Origin: Dromaius novaehollandiae
Taxonomy: Eukaryota > Chordata > Aves > Casuariiformes > Dromaiidae
NCBI RefSeq assembly: GCF_036370855.1
Contig: NW_026991398.1
Location: 2,170,001 to 2,234,000 of the forward strand
Length of the DNA stretch: 64,000 nucleotides
Direction: 5' to 3'
Shown here piece by piece: positions 45,321-57,000 of this stretch. The translations under genes and the position numbers were made by a program. Every line of letters begins with the position of its first letter. Position 1 is the stretch's first letter. Below the pieces are notes generated by a model. It was not told the DNA's origin, made no database searches, and saw only the letters and a list, made by a program, of their open reading frames with translations.

Positions 45321-47655
45321 AGAAGGACCTGTCACAGGACTGCCAGATCATTGGGATAATGGAGATGTGGTGGGATCACTCACATGACTGGAGGGCTGTG
45401 CTGGTAGGGCACCAGCTCTTCAGGAGACACTGTCAGGGAGTAGATGAGGAGGGAGAATGCCCTTAGTGTGAAGGGGCAGCTCAGATGTATGGAGCTCACC
45501 AGTGGGACAGAAAAGGGACTGGATGACAGCTTGTGGGTGAGCATGAGAGAAAGAGTGACATTGTGATGGGAGTTACAGACCAGCCAATGCAGGTGAGGAG
45601 GTGGATGCAGTCTCCTTTAAGCACCCTGAGGAAGTCTGTGGGTCACAGAGCCTGGTTCTTCTGGAGGGACTTTAATCTGCCTGACATTCACTGGAAGGGC
45701 AAACTGAAGGGTGAAAGCAGTCCAGGAGCTTTCTGGAGGGTTTCAGGGACAACTTCTTAGCACAGGTCTCTGATGGGCCAATAGGGATGCTTTTCTGGAT
45801 CTGGATATTGCAAACAAGGAGGAACTGATCAGGGATGGGATAGTCAGTGTCAGCCTTGACTGCAGTGACCATGAAAAAGTGGAGTCCCAGACCCTGAAGG
45901 GAGTGAGGAAGGGCAGTAGCAGAGCTTGGACCCAGGACTTCAGTGGAGCAAACTACATCCTCTTCAGGGGACTGGTGGGAATCCCACGGAAGGCAGAGCT
46001 GAAGGGCACAGGAGCTCAGGAAAGCTGGTGGGTCTTTAAGGATATCACCCGCCAAGCACAAGAATGATCCATCCTGATACTCAGTAAAACTAGCAGACAT
46101 CTCAAAGGACCAGGTTGGCTAAACAGGAAACTCACGCCTGAGCTCCAGGGCAGTATACAGGAGGGGGAAGGAGGGAGAAGCTGCAAAGGAGGAATGTAGA
46201 AATATTGCCCAGTGAAGCAGAGATGGTGTTAGGGAAGACAAAGCTCCCCTAGGATTGACATTTGCAGCGTAGGCCAAAGGCATGAAGATGCACCCTGCTA
46301 CTGCTTCAGTAAGAATCAAAGAATAAAAAGGAGAAGGTGGGCTGCATGCTGACTGGGACAGTGAATCAAGCAACAGTATGTGCAGATAGGTCTGAGGAAC
46401 TCAACACCTTGTTAGCTTCAGTATTCACCAACAAGGTCTCCCAGGCTGTTGTGCCTTGAGTCAGGACTCCTGAGGAGAAAAACAACCAGCAGTGGATGAG
46501 GGATTACTTGTGAGAACTCAAACTACATAAGTCAGTGGGGTTGGATGGGCTGCCTATGAAGGTGCTGTGAGAGCTGCCTGCTGTCATGTCAATGTTCTTG
46601 CATGTAAGTTAGAACGTTACATTCTAGAGGGGAAGAGAACTGGATGGGCAAAAAGCTGCTTGGATGATCAGGAGATCCTTCCAGAGAGAATTGGAGCACC
46701 ACTGATTTCTCCAGGAACCTCTCCTGTTTGTCATCTTGGTTAGTGACAGGGAGGAGGCAACACTCATCATGCTTGCAGATGATGCCAAACTGGAGGCAGG
46801 AGGGAGCAGTCATATGCTTGAGGGCTGCCATTCAGGGGGACCAAGACAGGCAGGAGGAATGGGCTGTCAGGAACCTCCAAAAATTCAACAAGGAAAAATG
46901 TCAGGTCTTGCAGCTGGGAGAAACCAACACTCTTCAGTGTTACAGGCTGGGGCCTGAGTGCCTAGGGAGTAGGTCTATGGAAAAGGACCTGAGGGTGCTG
47001 GGGGACAGGAAGCAAAATATGAGCCATCAGCGTTGCCTGGCAGCAAAGAGGGCCAGAAGCATCGTGGGCTGTCTGACCAGGAGCACAGTCAGGAGGTCGA
47101 GGGAAATGATGATCACCTTGTAGTCAGTATTCATTAGACCACATCTAGAAAACTGCATCCAAGTTTGGGTTCTCAGGAAAAGAAAAAGGCTGATAACTGG
47201 GAGCAAATTTGGCTGAGTAGTTGGAGTAGTTGGGAGCTGAAGCACTTGCTCTGTGAGGAAATGGGACTTGTTCAACTTGCAGAAGAGATGGCTTTGGAGG
47301 GATTTCATAACAGCCTTCCAACGGCTACAAGGAGGTCATCCAGAAGATGGAGCCAGGCTCTTCACCAGGGTGCATGGTGGGAGGACAAGAGACAACAGAC
47401 ATTGGCTGAAAGAAGAGACATTCATGCAGGAGATAAGGAAAAGCTTTTCCACTATGAGGATGGGCAAGTATTGGGAGTGTTTGCCCAGAGAGGCTGTGCA
47501 GTCTCCTGCCTTGGAGGTTTCCAAGACCAGACTGGCTGAAGGCCAGAGCAACCTAGTCTGACCCCAGAGCTGACCCTGCTGTGAACAGGGAGACTGGGCT
47601 AGAGACCTCCTGAGGTCCCTTCCACCCTGAAGGAGTCCATGATTCTTCCCACTCT
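45320..47655 (+). mobile_element. CR1 LINE of unit U3, sense, internally deleted but with 3' end
   Basis: The longest CR1 of the window. In order it has endonuclease (GIMEMWWDHSHDWRAVLVG near 45355-45410, then RDFNLPDIHWKGK at about 45660-45705), the linker (ELKGTGAQESWWVFKD at about 45996-46040), then a jump from the start of the reverse transcriptase (about 46540) to the catalytic LADDAKL box (about 46770). The middle of the polymerase is therefore missing. The C-terminal part, the 3' untranslated region and a terminal gattctt end follow (to about 47655). There are several frameshifts. It occupies the same place, antisense to the OR, as the U1 and U5 CR1 copies, so it was present before the unit was duplicated. 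Confidence 0.85.
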
Positions 47656-48890
47656 TGATCTTCTCTTGATGTCAGGGAAAGGATGCAGGTTCCCTGTGAC
47701 AGTGCAAGTAGGCCAGCTTTCTTGTGCTCCTCCAGGCTGAATTATTCAAATGCAGGGCTTCTCAGCAGGAATCCCCAAGACAGCCCTGATCAGTCCTTTA
47801 CTTAACTTTTTATTTCCTTGGGTTTTTTCTTTCTTCCAGTTTTGTCTCTGTTAGCATCCTGATCCCTTCCCCTACAATCAGTCCACTCTTGCCTAGCCTT
47901 AAGTCTTTGGTGCTGTTTTGGTTTCTTTTTCTGTATTGATTTTTTTTTCTGTTTTTATTTGGGGGGGGGTTGTTCTCTTTTTGTTTTGACACAGGAGGAG
48001 CTACAGTGCAGAAGGATCTTGAGGAACTCGGGTGATTCGGACAATAGCTTATGAAGATTTACAAGAGAAGTGTCAAGTCCTGTGCCTTGGTGGGAATAAA
48101 CCTGTGCATGAGGAGGGGTTGAGGGACCTCAGCTTCTTTATCCTGCTGAAGTGGAGGTAGTAGAGTAGGGCAACAGGCACAGGTGTGGGAAAGCATAGGA
48201 CAACCTGCAGTGGAGATGGCCAGGGGCACTACCAAGGCTGAAAGCTCCCGACACAGCCAGGTCTTTGTCCTCTTGGCTATGACTGGAATCTCTGGCACTG
48301 AGGCCCACAAGAGGATGCCATGCCTTAAAGCACTGTGGCCTTGCTGCCTCCTTATTCCTTGGGAGCCCAGGAGGTGCTGTATCACGGTCCTGCACTTGGC
48401 ATTGCACACCCCCACCCGCACACTGCCCCCAGGAAGAGCCCTGAGCAACACCTGAGGGAAAGGATCACCCTATGCAGGGGCTGGCTGTCAGTGCCTGGCT
48501 GCTCTGCCTGATAACACACATCAAGGTTGACTTGGCATCACAGCCACCTGCACATTGCCTTTGCCTGCCTGCAATCAGGGCCTCCAGCTTTCTGCTCTAA
48601 TCAGCCCCAGGGAGACTTTGTTGGTAATGGCCCTCAGTGGGACCTGTTAATGCTCCAAGAAACTTGGGATTTGCTTCTGACTTTAACTTATTGAGAGATT
48701 TGTTGAGTCTCTTCTCAGCATCTGCATTTCATGGGCTCAGCACCAAATACAGCTGAGGGGTCATTAAAATGCCAAAACCCCTAAGAAGCCATATTTTCCA
48801 CAATTTTCTTCAAGTTCTTCAAGTCTTGTGTGGCTAATTAGAAAGTTTTCAGGTGTGTATTGAAATTAGTCAGATTTCAATGAGCACCTG
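47656..48890 (-). repeat. Distal block Z of OR14 unit U3
   Basis: The part 48190-48860 is the reverse counterpart of 1-600 and 57040-57600. For example, the gggctcagcaccaaatacag segment at about 48733 matches the start-proximal landmark of block Z. The stretch 47656-48190 includes a G-run at about 47961-47969 and no gene. Confidence 0.6.
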
Positions 48891-50160
48891 AAAACAAAAG
48901 ATGTCTGCTTCTGAAGCTTTCTTTATTGTTCAGTTTCCAGAATAAGTGATTCCCACATTCTCCAATTCATACTGACCCACTGGGTCTCCTAATCAAGTCT
49001 GGGCAGGTAGGACAAGCAGGATTTTTGTCAGGAGACATGTATGGACAACCTTCCTCCCCACCTCCCCAGCCCTGCCATTACTCTCATCAGCCACTGGGGA
49101 CTTAGAGCACTCTTGGTAAAATCTAACCTTTTTCCTCTAAAGTCTGTAGCTGAAGGTTACAGCTCATGTGCACCAATTCCCACCTGCTTTCCTTAGAGAA
49201 CTAGCTACAAACAGACACAGAGGTGTTTTTCTTAATAGCAAAAAAAAAAAAAAAAAAAAAAAATCAAATTTGAAACAGCTTAATAAGAGACTGTCCTCAA
49301 GTGCATGTTAAGTCCAAGTTGCCTCCAGTACCCACAAGACATAACCTTCCTTGAAATGTTTTCGACAGATAGATAGGAAAGAGCAGACAAGAAGCAGAAC
49401 AAAGGAGGTGGCTAAAGAGACAATGAGACTGCTGAAAGACGAGGCAAGCTTCAGACTCCCAGAGGCTCAGAGCAGCAACTGGAGAATTGAGAGGTATCCG
49501 AATGATAAAGAGCAAGGGGAGGAGGAAAACTGTGAAAACTATGGAAAGTGCATAAGTCCAGAGAGTCTGATGCAAAGAGGACTTTAGAAATGACCAATTT
49601 CATCAGGACATGTGGAAATATGTGAGAGATCACTGAGGTTACATCCACAGCCTAATAGACAGAGCAGTGGAAACACAAGGTCAAGGGCAGATCAGTATTT
49701 TTTCTCCCACTTCTTCTTCCCTCTTCTTCCACTATTTCATCATAGGAAAACTTTCATATTAATATTAGCCGATCATTTGAGCTGATGACAGTGGACGTAT
49801 ATCTTTCTTAAGGTTGAAAACAGTTCTTCACCTTTCCAGGCAGAGCTCAGGTGTCCAACCACAAGCACCCAGTGGCACCTGGAGAGGCTCCAGTGTCTCT
49901 GAGGCACCTGCCTGGGCCTGGCAGCTCTCACAGGGGACCTGCAGGAGACTGGAGCCACTGGGAGCTGCAGAGGGAGGCTGGGCAGAGGGGACCAGGGCAC
50001 CTGCAATGGCACCACATGTCCATGACCCTAAGACTGCATCCCACCCCAGCTCTGAAACATCACTTTTGCTTTCAAAAAAATATATATCTCCCCAAAAGAC
50101 CAGCATATCAAAAAAGAACGAAACAAAAAAGGGCAATAACACAAAGAAAATTGAAATGCT
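48890..50160. other. Interval with no recognised gene between U3 and U4
   Basis: Contains a poly-A tract at 49240-49263 and no supported reading frame. The short frame at 49351-49587 is Lys/Glu rich but has no domain. The change of unit orientation (U3 reverse, U4 forward) happens here, so a duplication or inversion breakpoint is likely within it. Confidence 0.4.
49240..49263 (+). repeat. Poly-A tract
   Basis: About 24 A residues; could be a retrocopy tail, but I recognise no source sequence on its 5' side. Confidence 0.85.
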
Positions 50161-50310
50161 GAAGTTGTCCTCCACACCCTCCAGAATCCTCTTGGACTCT
50201 TTGCACCCCGCAGTAGTGCCCTCCCAGTGAATGTCAGGAATACTAAAGTTCCCCCATAAAAACCACGGTCTGTGATCCGCAGACTTCCTGAGGTTGCATA
50301 AAGATTTTGT
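50160..50310 (-). mobile_element. CR1 LINE fragment of unit U4, antisense
   Basis: The sequence from gttgtcctccacaccctcca matches the endonuclease end of the antisense CR1 at about 1930-2060 in U1. Here only about 150 bases remain. The match ends at about 50160, where non-unit sequence begins, so U4 was cut inside its CR1. Confidence 0.7.
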
Positions 50311-53300
50311 AGTTCTGCGACAGCTTGTGCATCTCTACTTCCTCTTGTTTGGGACCCAGGCTTTGTGCATTTGTATATATCCGGGCTGCAGAACCTCAGC
50401 TGTGACACCAGGACTGAGTGCACACTTGTCATGGTGAAACCTGTTCCCAGGAGCCAAGGACACCAGGCATGCCAAGGCCCAGCTTTAGCACAGAGACGTG
50501 CTGGTGTAAATAGCAGATGGTGATGTAATGATAATGTGAGGTGCCCACAAGAGAGCAAACCCTGCAGTACCCAGGGCCAGAGAATAATAGAGCTGGGCCA
50601 TGCAGCCATGTCAGCAGAGGTATTTGGTGCCTGAGCTGACTCTGCAGCACCTTGGGGCCTGTGATGAAGGTGGCCGTATCTCCAGGAAGGACAAGGTGCC
50701 CCTGAGAAAGTCTCTGGGCCTGTAGAGCCTGCAATCCAGCCCCCACACTGTAGCTGCATCATTATTATGGTCCCTGTTCATATCCTTGGAGGTGAGAAAA
50801 GCTTTAGGGAGAGAACTAGTGGGGTTTGAGAGTGCAGACATATGTGTGGAGACCTTGGTGTGATGTGCCTTCCATCTTTGCAGCATGCTTGGCTGTAGAC
50901 GCAATAGACTTTGCCTGAAGGCAGTGGTGAGAATCCATTGTTTGGGAATAGGTAGGAAATCCAAGATGCCCTGGGGTCTTTGCCCAGTAACCACTCCAAA
51001 AGGACATGATTTTCCTGTGGGTCCTATGCTGAATCTGCTAGAAACATGGTGGTTGTGCTGGACACCCCATGCATCTGACATCATTGCATTAAACCAAGTG
51101 TCTGCACTGAATTACATTAGTTGTTTGCATCATCAGAATCTGCATCATTTCATCTGGCAGATGATGCTCCAGAAAGATGTGGGTCTCATAGTTGTTACAT
51201 CAGAGCAAGGAGACACTGGCACATGTCTTCGACGACCTCTGACACTTCAAATGTCAGAAGCTGCTTGTGTGTGAACAACTCCCGCTCCACTGATTACAAC
51301 AGAAGCTTAGGCAAGGAGCCGCCAGCCATTCAGTGCATCCCAGAACTTGGGGAGGGGAAGCCCACCTTCTGTGAGTTTGTGGAGCGCATGGGAGGGAACT
51401 GAATCCCACTCCATCCCAGGAACTTCTAAACCAGTATTAAATGCCTAGCATTCAATACTCCTCTATATCATTTCCTGAAGAATGAGTAAATGAACTCCCT
51501 TCTTGCCCCTCTCTAGGTGTCCTGTCTACTTATGAGATGGGAGCAGGGGCTTCCACAAGTGGGACATTTCCACCTCTCTCAGGTAACCATCCTCTGATGA
51601 GACAAACTGCAATGCTGAAATCAATCTCTATCCGCTGTTTACAGAGGGACCATCAGTGATTATTTTAGTTTACTTCAATAGACATTTCCCTCGGGTGACC
51701 CCGCTGCCTTTCAGGAACCATCAGCCCTGGAGCCCCAGGAACATCTCGAGGATGCACAGGGCACAGAGAAAGTCACGTCTTCAGCTGGGCCTCTGCTCCT
51801 GAGCTGGGCCTGGCCTCTGGGACTGCAGGAGCCCATGGCAACCTGGCAGGTGCTGCAGAGAGACAGCTCTGTCCAGGAGCAGCTCCTCTTAAAGGAGCAG
51901 CAAGACTCAGGGCACTGCCTGCAGGCACCAGGATGAGATGAGCAACCCAGCAGTTAAAGGTAGTTGGGAATGGGAGGACAGCTGAGAGCGCACTGCAGGG
52001 AGAAATCTCCACAACCTATAACACAGTAAGTCTCTGGCTGCGGGCAATGCTGCTGTGCTTCCTGGAGGGGTCTTCTGAAGCTGGCATCTTCCACAGCTGA
52101 TAGGGTCTGTCAGGGTGGCTCTGCCAGCTTCTCCTGTTTGGAGCAGGTGGTGCTTTAGAGCAGAGCTTCCCAGCCACACCATCACAGGCACAGGGCATCC
52201 TGCTACCTTCTCCCAGGGACAGTGCAGGGGTGTGAAGCCAAGGAGTGCACCCAGGTCTGCCCAGGGCTGTGATTCAGAGCAGTGTCCCTGCACCCCAGGG
52301 TGCTGTGTGCCCGGGGCAGTGACTCTGCCTCCTGTGAGGGTCAGCACTCAGCCTGCCTGGGGAGCTCCCAGTGGCAATGTGGGGAGAAGCTCTGGGTGGA
52401 AGGAGTGACCTACATCAGGGCAGGTCCATTCTGCCATTGAGAGGGTGCTGCGTGGACCAGGGCTGTACTCAGCTTCAGCTCACCCCCAGGACATTTTCTG
52501 AAGGGGACTTTTCAAGAAGAATGTCAAGGCAGGGGATACCTTAAAGGTAAAGAGCTTTCCTGAGTCTGTGCTTTTGGTTTCCTATTGTTTGCAGGTGGGG
52601 GGGTGGAAAAGAAGCTGTCCAATTTGGACAAGAGACTGACACTCCTAGACCTTAATCATGAGAGATCAAGAGGTCTGTGAGGAACCTCAGAAAGCCCTTT
52701 CCCCACTCTCGATGAGATCTGTGAGCACTGACAGGGAAAAGACATGGGATATAGAAACAGGTCCCAGGAGGAAAAGCTCCAGGCAGTGGAGATACAGTCA
52801 GTGAATGAGAAGAAACTAGAAACAGAAATGCTGTGAGAGAAGGAATTTGGAGAAGTCCCTGTCATCCCCTTCAATGCAGAAATCTTCCTCTAAACAAACC
52901 TCCCCATGTCTTCTCTCCCACCCAGCAAAGCCACTGCCCTCAAGGCCATGGGGTCCAGGGCTTGAGCCCCCTCCTCAGCAGCCCGAGCTGCAGCAGAGGG
53001 CAGGAGCATCTCTCCTGCAACATGCCCATTTCTCGCTGCACAGCAAAGGTGCTGAGAGTGACTGTCCTGTAGTGTTGCTCTCTGGGATGCAGTGTGCACA
53101 GCTGGGTGAGGTGAAGGCTTTTCTGAGTGCCTCTGTGTCTCTCCCTCCTTTCTTTCGCTTTGGTGGGAGGGTCACGGTATTGCTTCTTGTTTCCTCACCT
53201 CTCTCTGGGGTTAAGGAGGGGGATTCAGCTGCAGTTAAGGCAGTAACTTCCCACTCCCACTACATTGCCTGAAGAAGCAGTGACATGCTAAACAATGTGA

Positions 53301-53780
53301 GGGCAGTGTTCATCTCACTGGGACAGAGATGTCTAGGAAGGGTCAGGTCAGCCCCTACCTTCCCTGCACCGTTTCTGTCTTTTGCCAGAGCAGGAGCTGG
53401 TGTGGCTGATTCAGATACAGACACCTCTGTTCAAGAGGGCAAGGCCGGGGGACATGAATCACTCACAAGGGTCTTCTCTTTCAGACATAGCTGCCATGAG
53501 TGCTACATTCATCTCACAATAGTAAACAGAGAATATTGCAACTGGGTCACTGGACAAATCCCCTTCACTCAGTTCGTGGTGCCCCTCCCCAGGTGTCCCT
53601 ACTGAATACACGGGGAAGTTTGACACCTCCAATCACACACTGCAGCAGAGCAGGAATGACTCCCCTGGAGCCCATGCACAGAGGCACCTGCTCCACACGG
53701 CACACTCAGCGAGCACAAACGAGAGGTTAGGAAAGGGAGCTGAATGAAGGGAAAGGAGAGAGGCAGTGTGGGTGGTACTA
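50310..53780. repeat. Upstream flank of OR14 unit U4 (presumed intron and 5' region)
   Basis: Forward copy of flanks A and B. 50330-51420 pairs with 2090-3290, 51500-51960 with 3370-3830, and 52020-52500 with 3850-4350. 52900-53110 matches 4780-4990, and 53640-53700 matches the gactcc...ggagcccatg segment at about 6460. The unit is shorter than U1 because most of the U1 sequence 5200-6400 is lacking. It is non-coding. Confidence 0.65.
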
Positions 53781-53831
53781 TGAGAAGTGGAATGGGTTTT
53801 GCTCAGAGAAGCCTGCTCTAACTTGTCAATG

Positions 53832-53850
53832 CCTTTTCCTCGTTGGACAG
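53832..53850 (+). other. Splice acceptor of OR14 U4
   Basis: ccttttcctcgttggacag ends at 53850, 19 bases before the ATG. It keeps the ancestral ggacag that U1 has lost. Confidence 0.5.
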
Positions 53851-53869
53851 TGCTCCAAACCAAGAGCCA

Positions 53870-54805
53870 ATGTTCAACAGCAGCTCCCTCAACGAGTTCC
53901 TCCTCCTGGCATTTGCAGACACACGGGAGCTGCAGCTCTTGCACTTCTCGCTCTTCCTGGGCATCTACCTGGCTGCCCTCCTGGGCAACGGCCTCATCAT
54001 CACAGCTGTAGCCTGCGACCACCACCTCCACACCCCCATGTACTTCTTCCTCCTCAACCTCTCCCTCCTCGACCTTGGCTCCATCTCCACCACTGTCCCC
54101 AAATCCATGGCCAATTCCCTGTGGGACACCAGGGCCATTTCTTACTCAGGATGTGCTGCCCAGGTCTTTTTGTTTGTCGTTTTCATTTCAGCTGAATATT
54201 GTCTTCTCACAGTCATGGCCTACGACCGCTTTGTTGCCATCTGCAGACCTCTGCACTACAGCACAATCATGGGCAGCAGAGCTTGTGTCCAAATGGCAGC
54301 AGCTGCCTGGGGCAGTGGTTTTCTCAATGCTCTCCTGCACACTGCTAACACATTTTCAATACCACTCTGCCAAGGCAATGCCCTGGACCAGTTCTTCTGT
54401 GAAATCTCACAGATCCTCAAGCTCTCCTGCACAGATGCCTACCTCAGGGAAGTAGGGCTTCTTGTGGTTGGTATTTGTTTAGCTTTGGGATGTTTCATTT
54501 TCATTGTGGTGTCCTATGTGCAGATCTTCACAGTTGTGCTGAGGATCCCCTCTGAGCAGGGCCGGCACAAAGCCTTTTCCATGTGCCTCCCACACCTGGC
54601 CGTGGTCTCCCTGTTTGTCAGCACTGGCACATTTGCCTACCTGAAGCCGCCCTCCCTCTCCTCCCCAGCTCTGGATCTGGTGGTGGCTGTTCTGTACTCG
54701 GTGGTGCCTCCAGCAGTGAACCCCCTCATCTACAGCATGAGGAACAAGGAGCTCAAGGATGCCCTGAAGAAACTCATTGAGGTGGTACTAGTTCAGCAGC
54801 AATAA
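53870..54805 (+). CDS. Olfactory receptor, OR14-like (class II), unit U4
   Basis: Intact 311-residue OR. I use the ATG at 53870 (MFNSSSLNEF); an open frame from a TTG at 53843 precedes it but crosses the splice acceptor. Residue 2 is Phe where the others have Ser, which keeps the Asn3-Ser-Ser site. Landmarks: GN 39-40, PMYFF 56-60, Cys95, MAYDRF 116-121, loop-2 cysteines 167, 177 and 187, KAFSMCLPHL 234-243, NPLIY 284-288. TM5 is nearly the same as in U1 (VGICLALGCF against VGLCLALGCF) and TM3 is similar (ISAEYCLL against ISAEYFLL). U1 and U4 therefore form the closest pair although they lie 47 kb apart. I infer it is functional. Confidence 0.93.
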   Translation: MFNSSSLNEFLLLAFADTRELQLLHFSLFLGIYLAALLGNGLIITAVACDHHLHTPMYFFLLNLSLLDLGSISTTVPKSMANSLWDTRAISYSGCAAQVFLFVVFISAEYCLLTVMAYDRFVAICRPLHYSTIMGSRACVQMAAAAWGSGFLNALLHTANTFSIPLCQGNALDQFFCEISQILKLSCTDAYLREVGLLVVGICLALGCFIFIVVSYVQIFTVVLRIPSEQGRHKAFSMCLPHLAVVSLFVSTGTFAYLKPPSLSSPALDLVVAVLYSVVPPAVNPLIYSMRNKELKDALKKLIEVVLVQQQ

Positions 54806-57000
54806 GTTGCCCATCTTCTTCACAAACAATTCCCAGTTTACCTCAGACAGCTCTTGTGCTTTGGGAGTTCTGCCTGTGATAGCCATGTTTGTACACAAAT
54901 GTTTGAATTCATCCCACTTCTCCAGGAGCAGAAAACCCATGCGTCTGACCCAGAGGCCTTCTGTAAATCATGGTGTCAGAGCTTGCCTCCCAAGTAGCAT
55001 CTCAGCAATAAAAGGGGATCACCTTAGTCCTGTGCCTGAATAATGGGCTCTTCTTCCCAAGTTGGAGCCAAGAATGTGCCCAGAGAATTGCACCCCAAAA
55101 GGCCCTGTTGCTGTGCTTGGGTTTTCCATTGGCAAAGGGGGGAAGCACTCATAGAGTGATGTTTGAGGGAATAAGGGCTGGATTCAGCTGTCACTTGTGG
55201 GTGCCCAGTGCCCCTGGGGAGGGTGAGTGGTCAAGAGGTCTCTGCCAGGGACTGTCCCACATATTAGAGGGCTGGTGACAGATGCTCATCCCTCTGGAAG
55301 GCAATATGGCGCCAGCTGGAGAGCACAGGACATCTCCAGGGGCAGCATGTGCCTGGAATGGCAGTGAGTGGAGACTCCCCAAACCAAGTGGAGTCACACA
55401 AAGTAAAGGGCCAAACCAGGGAATGCACCAAATCAGGGCCCTGCAGTCTCAGGAGAGGGAGTGGAGTGGGTCTAAGGACACCCCTGAACCATTGGAAATG
55501 GCCTGTGATTGCTCCAAGGACCCTCCACAGCTACAGACCCTGGGGAGGGTTTGTCAGGTGCAATGATGCTGGTCCAGATGGCTATGCCCTGACCAGGATG
55601 GCCAGTGAGGAGTCACCCAGGACCACTGCACATCTGCTTGCCCTGCAGAGCAGCACTGCCAGCCCAGGGCCCTGCAGGGAGCCCAGGACAGGGGTGCAGG
55701 AATGGCCAATCAGGCCAGCACGGACACACTGACCCAAAGAAAGGCTCTCTGGGGAGCAGGGACATCTCCAGAGAAGAGCAAAGGAGCAATTGTGTGCTTG
55801 TGGGGAGGAATAAATGAAAACCTGTTTCCATGTGTGTCAGCTCTGGGCAGGCTGCCCTGTCACTGGAGCTGCCTGAGGAGCCCCGGGGCCAGGACTCTGG
55901 TGCTGCCCTGGGGAGAGGGGCTGCCCGGAGGGGCTGCAGGCAGCCAGGGTTAAGGATCTCTGCTCATGAGAGCAGTGGAGACATGGAGTGCCTGGCCTCC
56001 ATTTCCTTGTGCCATTGCTGGCCCCCAGGTGTGGGGCTGATGGGGAGGCTGACACCCCTCTCTGCCCCCCCGCAGCTGCGGAGAGGGCAGGGGAGGTGGG
56101 GAGAGCTGGGGAGGGTCTGGTCTGGTATGGAAAGGGCCCGGGAGAGGACAAATGCCAGCAGGCAGCTCCTGTATGTGAAGGGCAGTGTGGGAGCACACAG
56201 CCATATGCTTGCAGGGCAAATGCAGGTCTGCTGGGAAAGGCAGCAGGACATGGCAGGTGCAAGAGAGGAGAGCTCAGGTTGTTTCGTGTGCTTCACGGAC
56301 ACACTGGGGAAGCTGCCCCAGGGCCATCGTCCCAGAGCAGCCCCTCACATCACCCCTTTCCAGCACTGGCTGCTCACCCAGCTGTGGGGTGGTCCCTGGC
56401 CAGCTCCATCCTCCTGCAGATCTCTGTATCCCAACAGAGGGGAAAAGACCAGCCTTGCATGACTTCTCTTCTGCACCAGACACCAGCGGATCCTGGAGCA
56501 TACCACTGGCTGGGCAGTGGGTGGGGGATCATTTAGGAGTCATTTAATGACAGCAGTTGCCATGTCCAAGACATCTGGTTGCAGCTCCAGCCAAGCTCTG
56601 GCTTTCCTCACTCCATCCCTTCGTGCACGGACAAGGTCTCGATGCTCCACCTGGGCAGCTTCCTCCCTTCCACCCTCTGTGCACTTCCATCCCAGCACCC
56701 TGAGCACTGGTGCTGCTGCCAGGGCAGAGGTGGAGGATCCCCTGGAGCGGTTCCTCATGGAGCTCCCCAGGGAAATGCTGTGTCCAGCCCCAGCCCCAGC
56801 ATGGCAGAGGGGAGCTGCCCTCTCCCGACCCACCCTGGCTGTGCCAGCCCCAGGTGTTGGCTACATGTCCAGACTTCACTAGGAGACACTCTGGTTCGAT
56901 CTCAACTGGAGAATGTTGCTGTCCCTTATTCTGAAAGTGGGAAAATAATAATCCGAATAAATAAATAATCTGGAAAAAAACACCACCCTTTCAAAGCAGA
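54806..57000. repeat. Downstream flank of OR14 unit U4 and adjoining GC-rich DNA
   Basis: 54806-55830 matches the downstream flanks of the other units. 55830-56070 matches 38860-39060 reversed. 56070-57000 is GC-rich with overlapping open frames on both strands (up to 210 codons from 55830) that lack any domain and are not conserved in the other copies. I call no gene. Confidence 0.55.
55007..55012 (+). promoter_or_regulatory. Polyadenylation signal of OR14 U4
   Basis: AATAAA 202 bases after the stop codon, in the same conserved context as in U1 (cagcaataaaagggg). Confidence 0.6.

Noticed and set aside
53843..53869. Upstream start of the U4 OR
   Set aside because: The codon at 53843 is TTG and the segment spans the splice acceptor.
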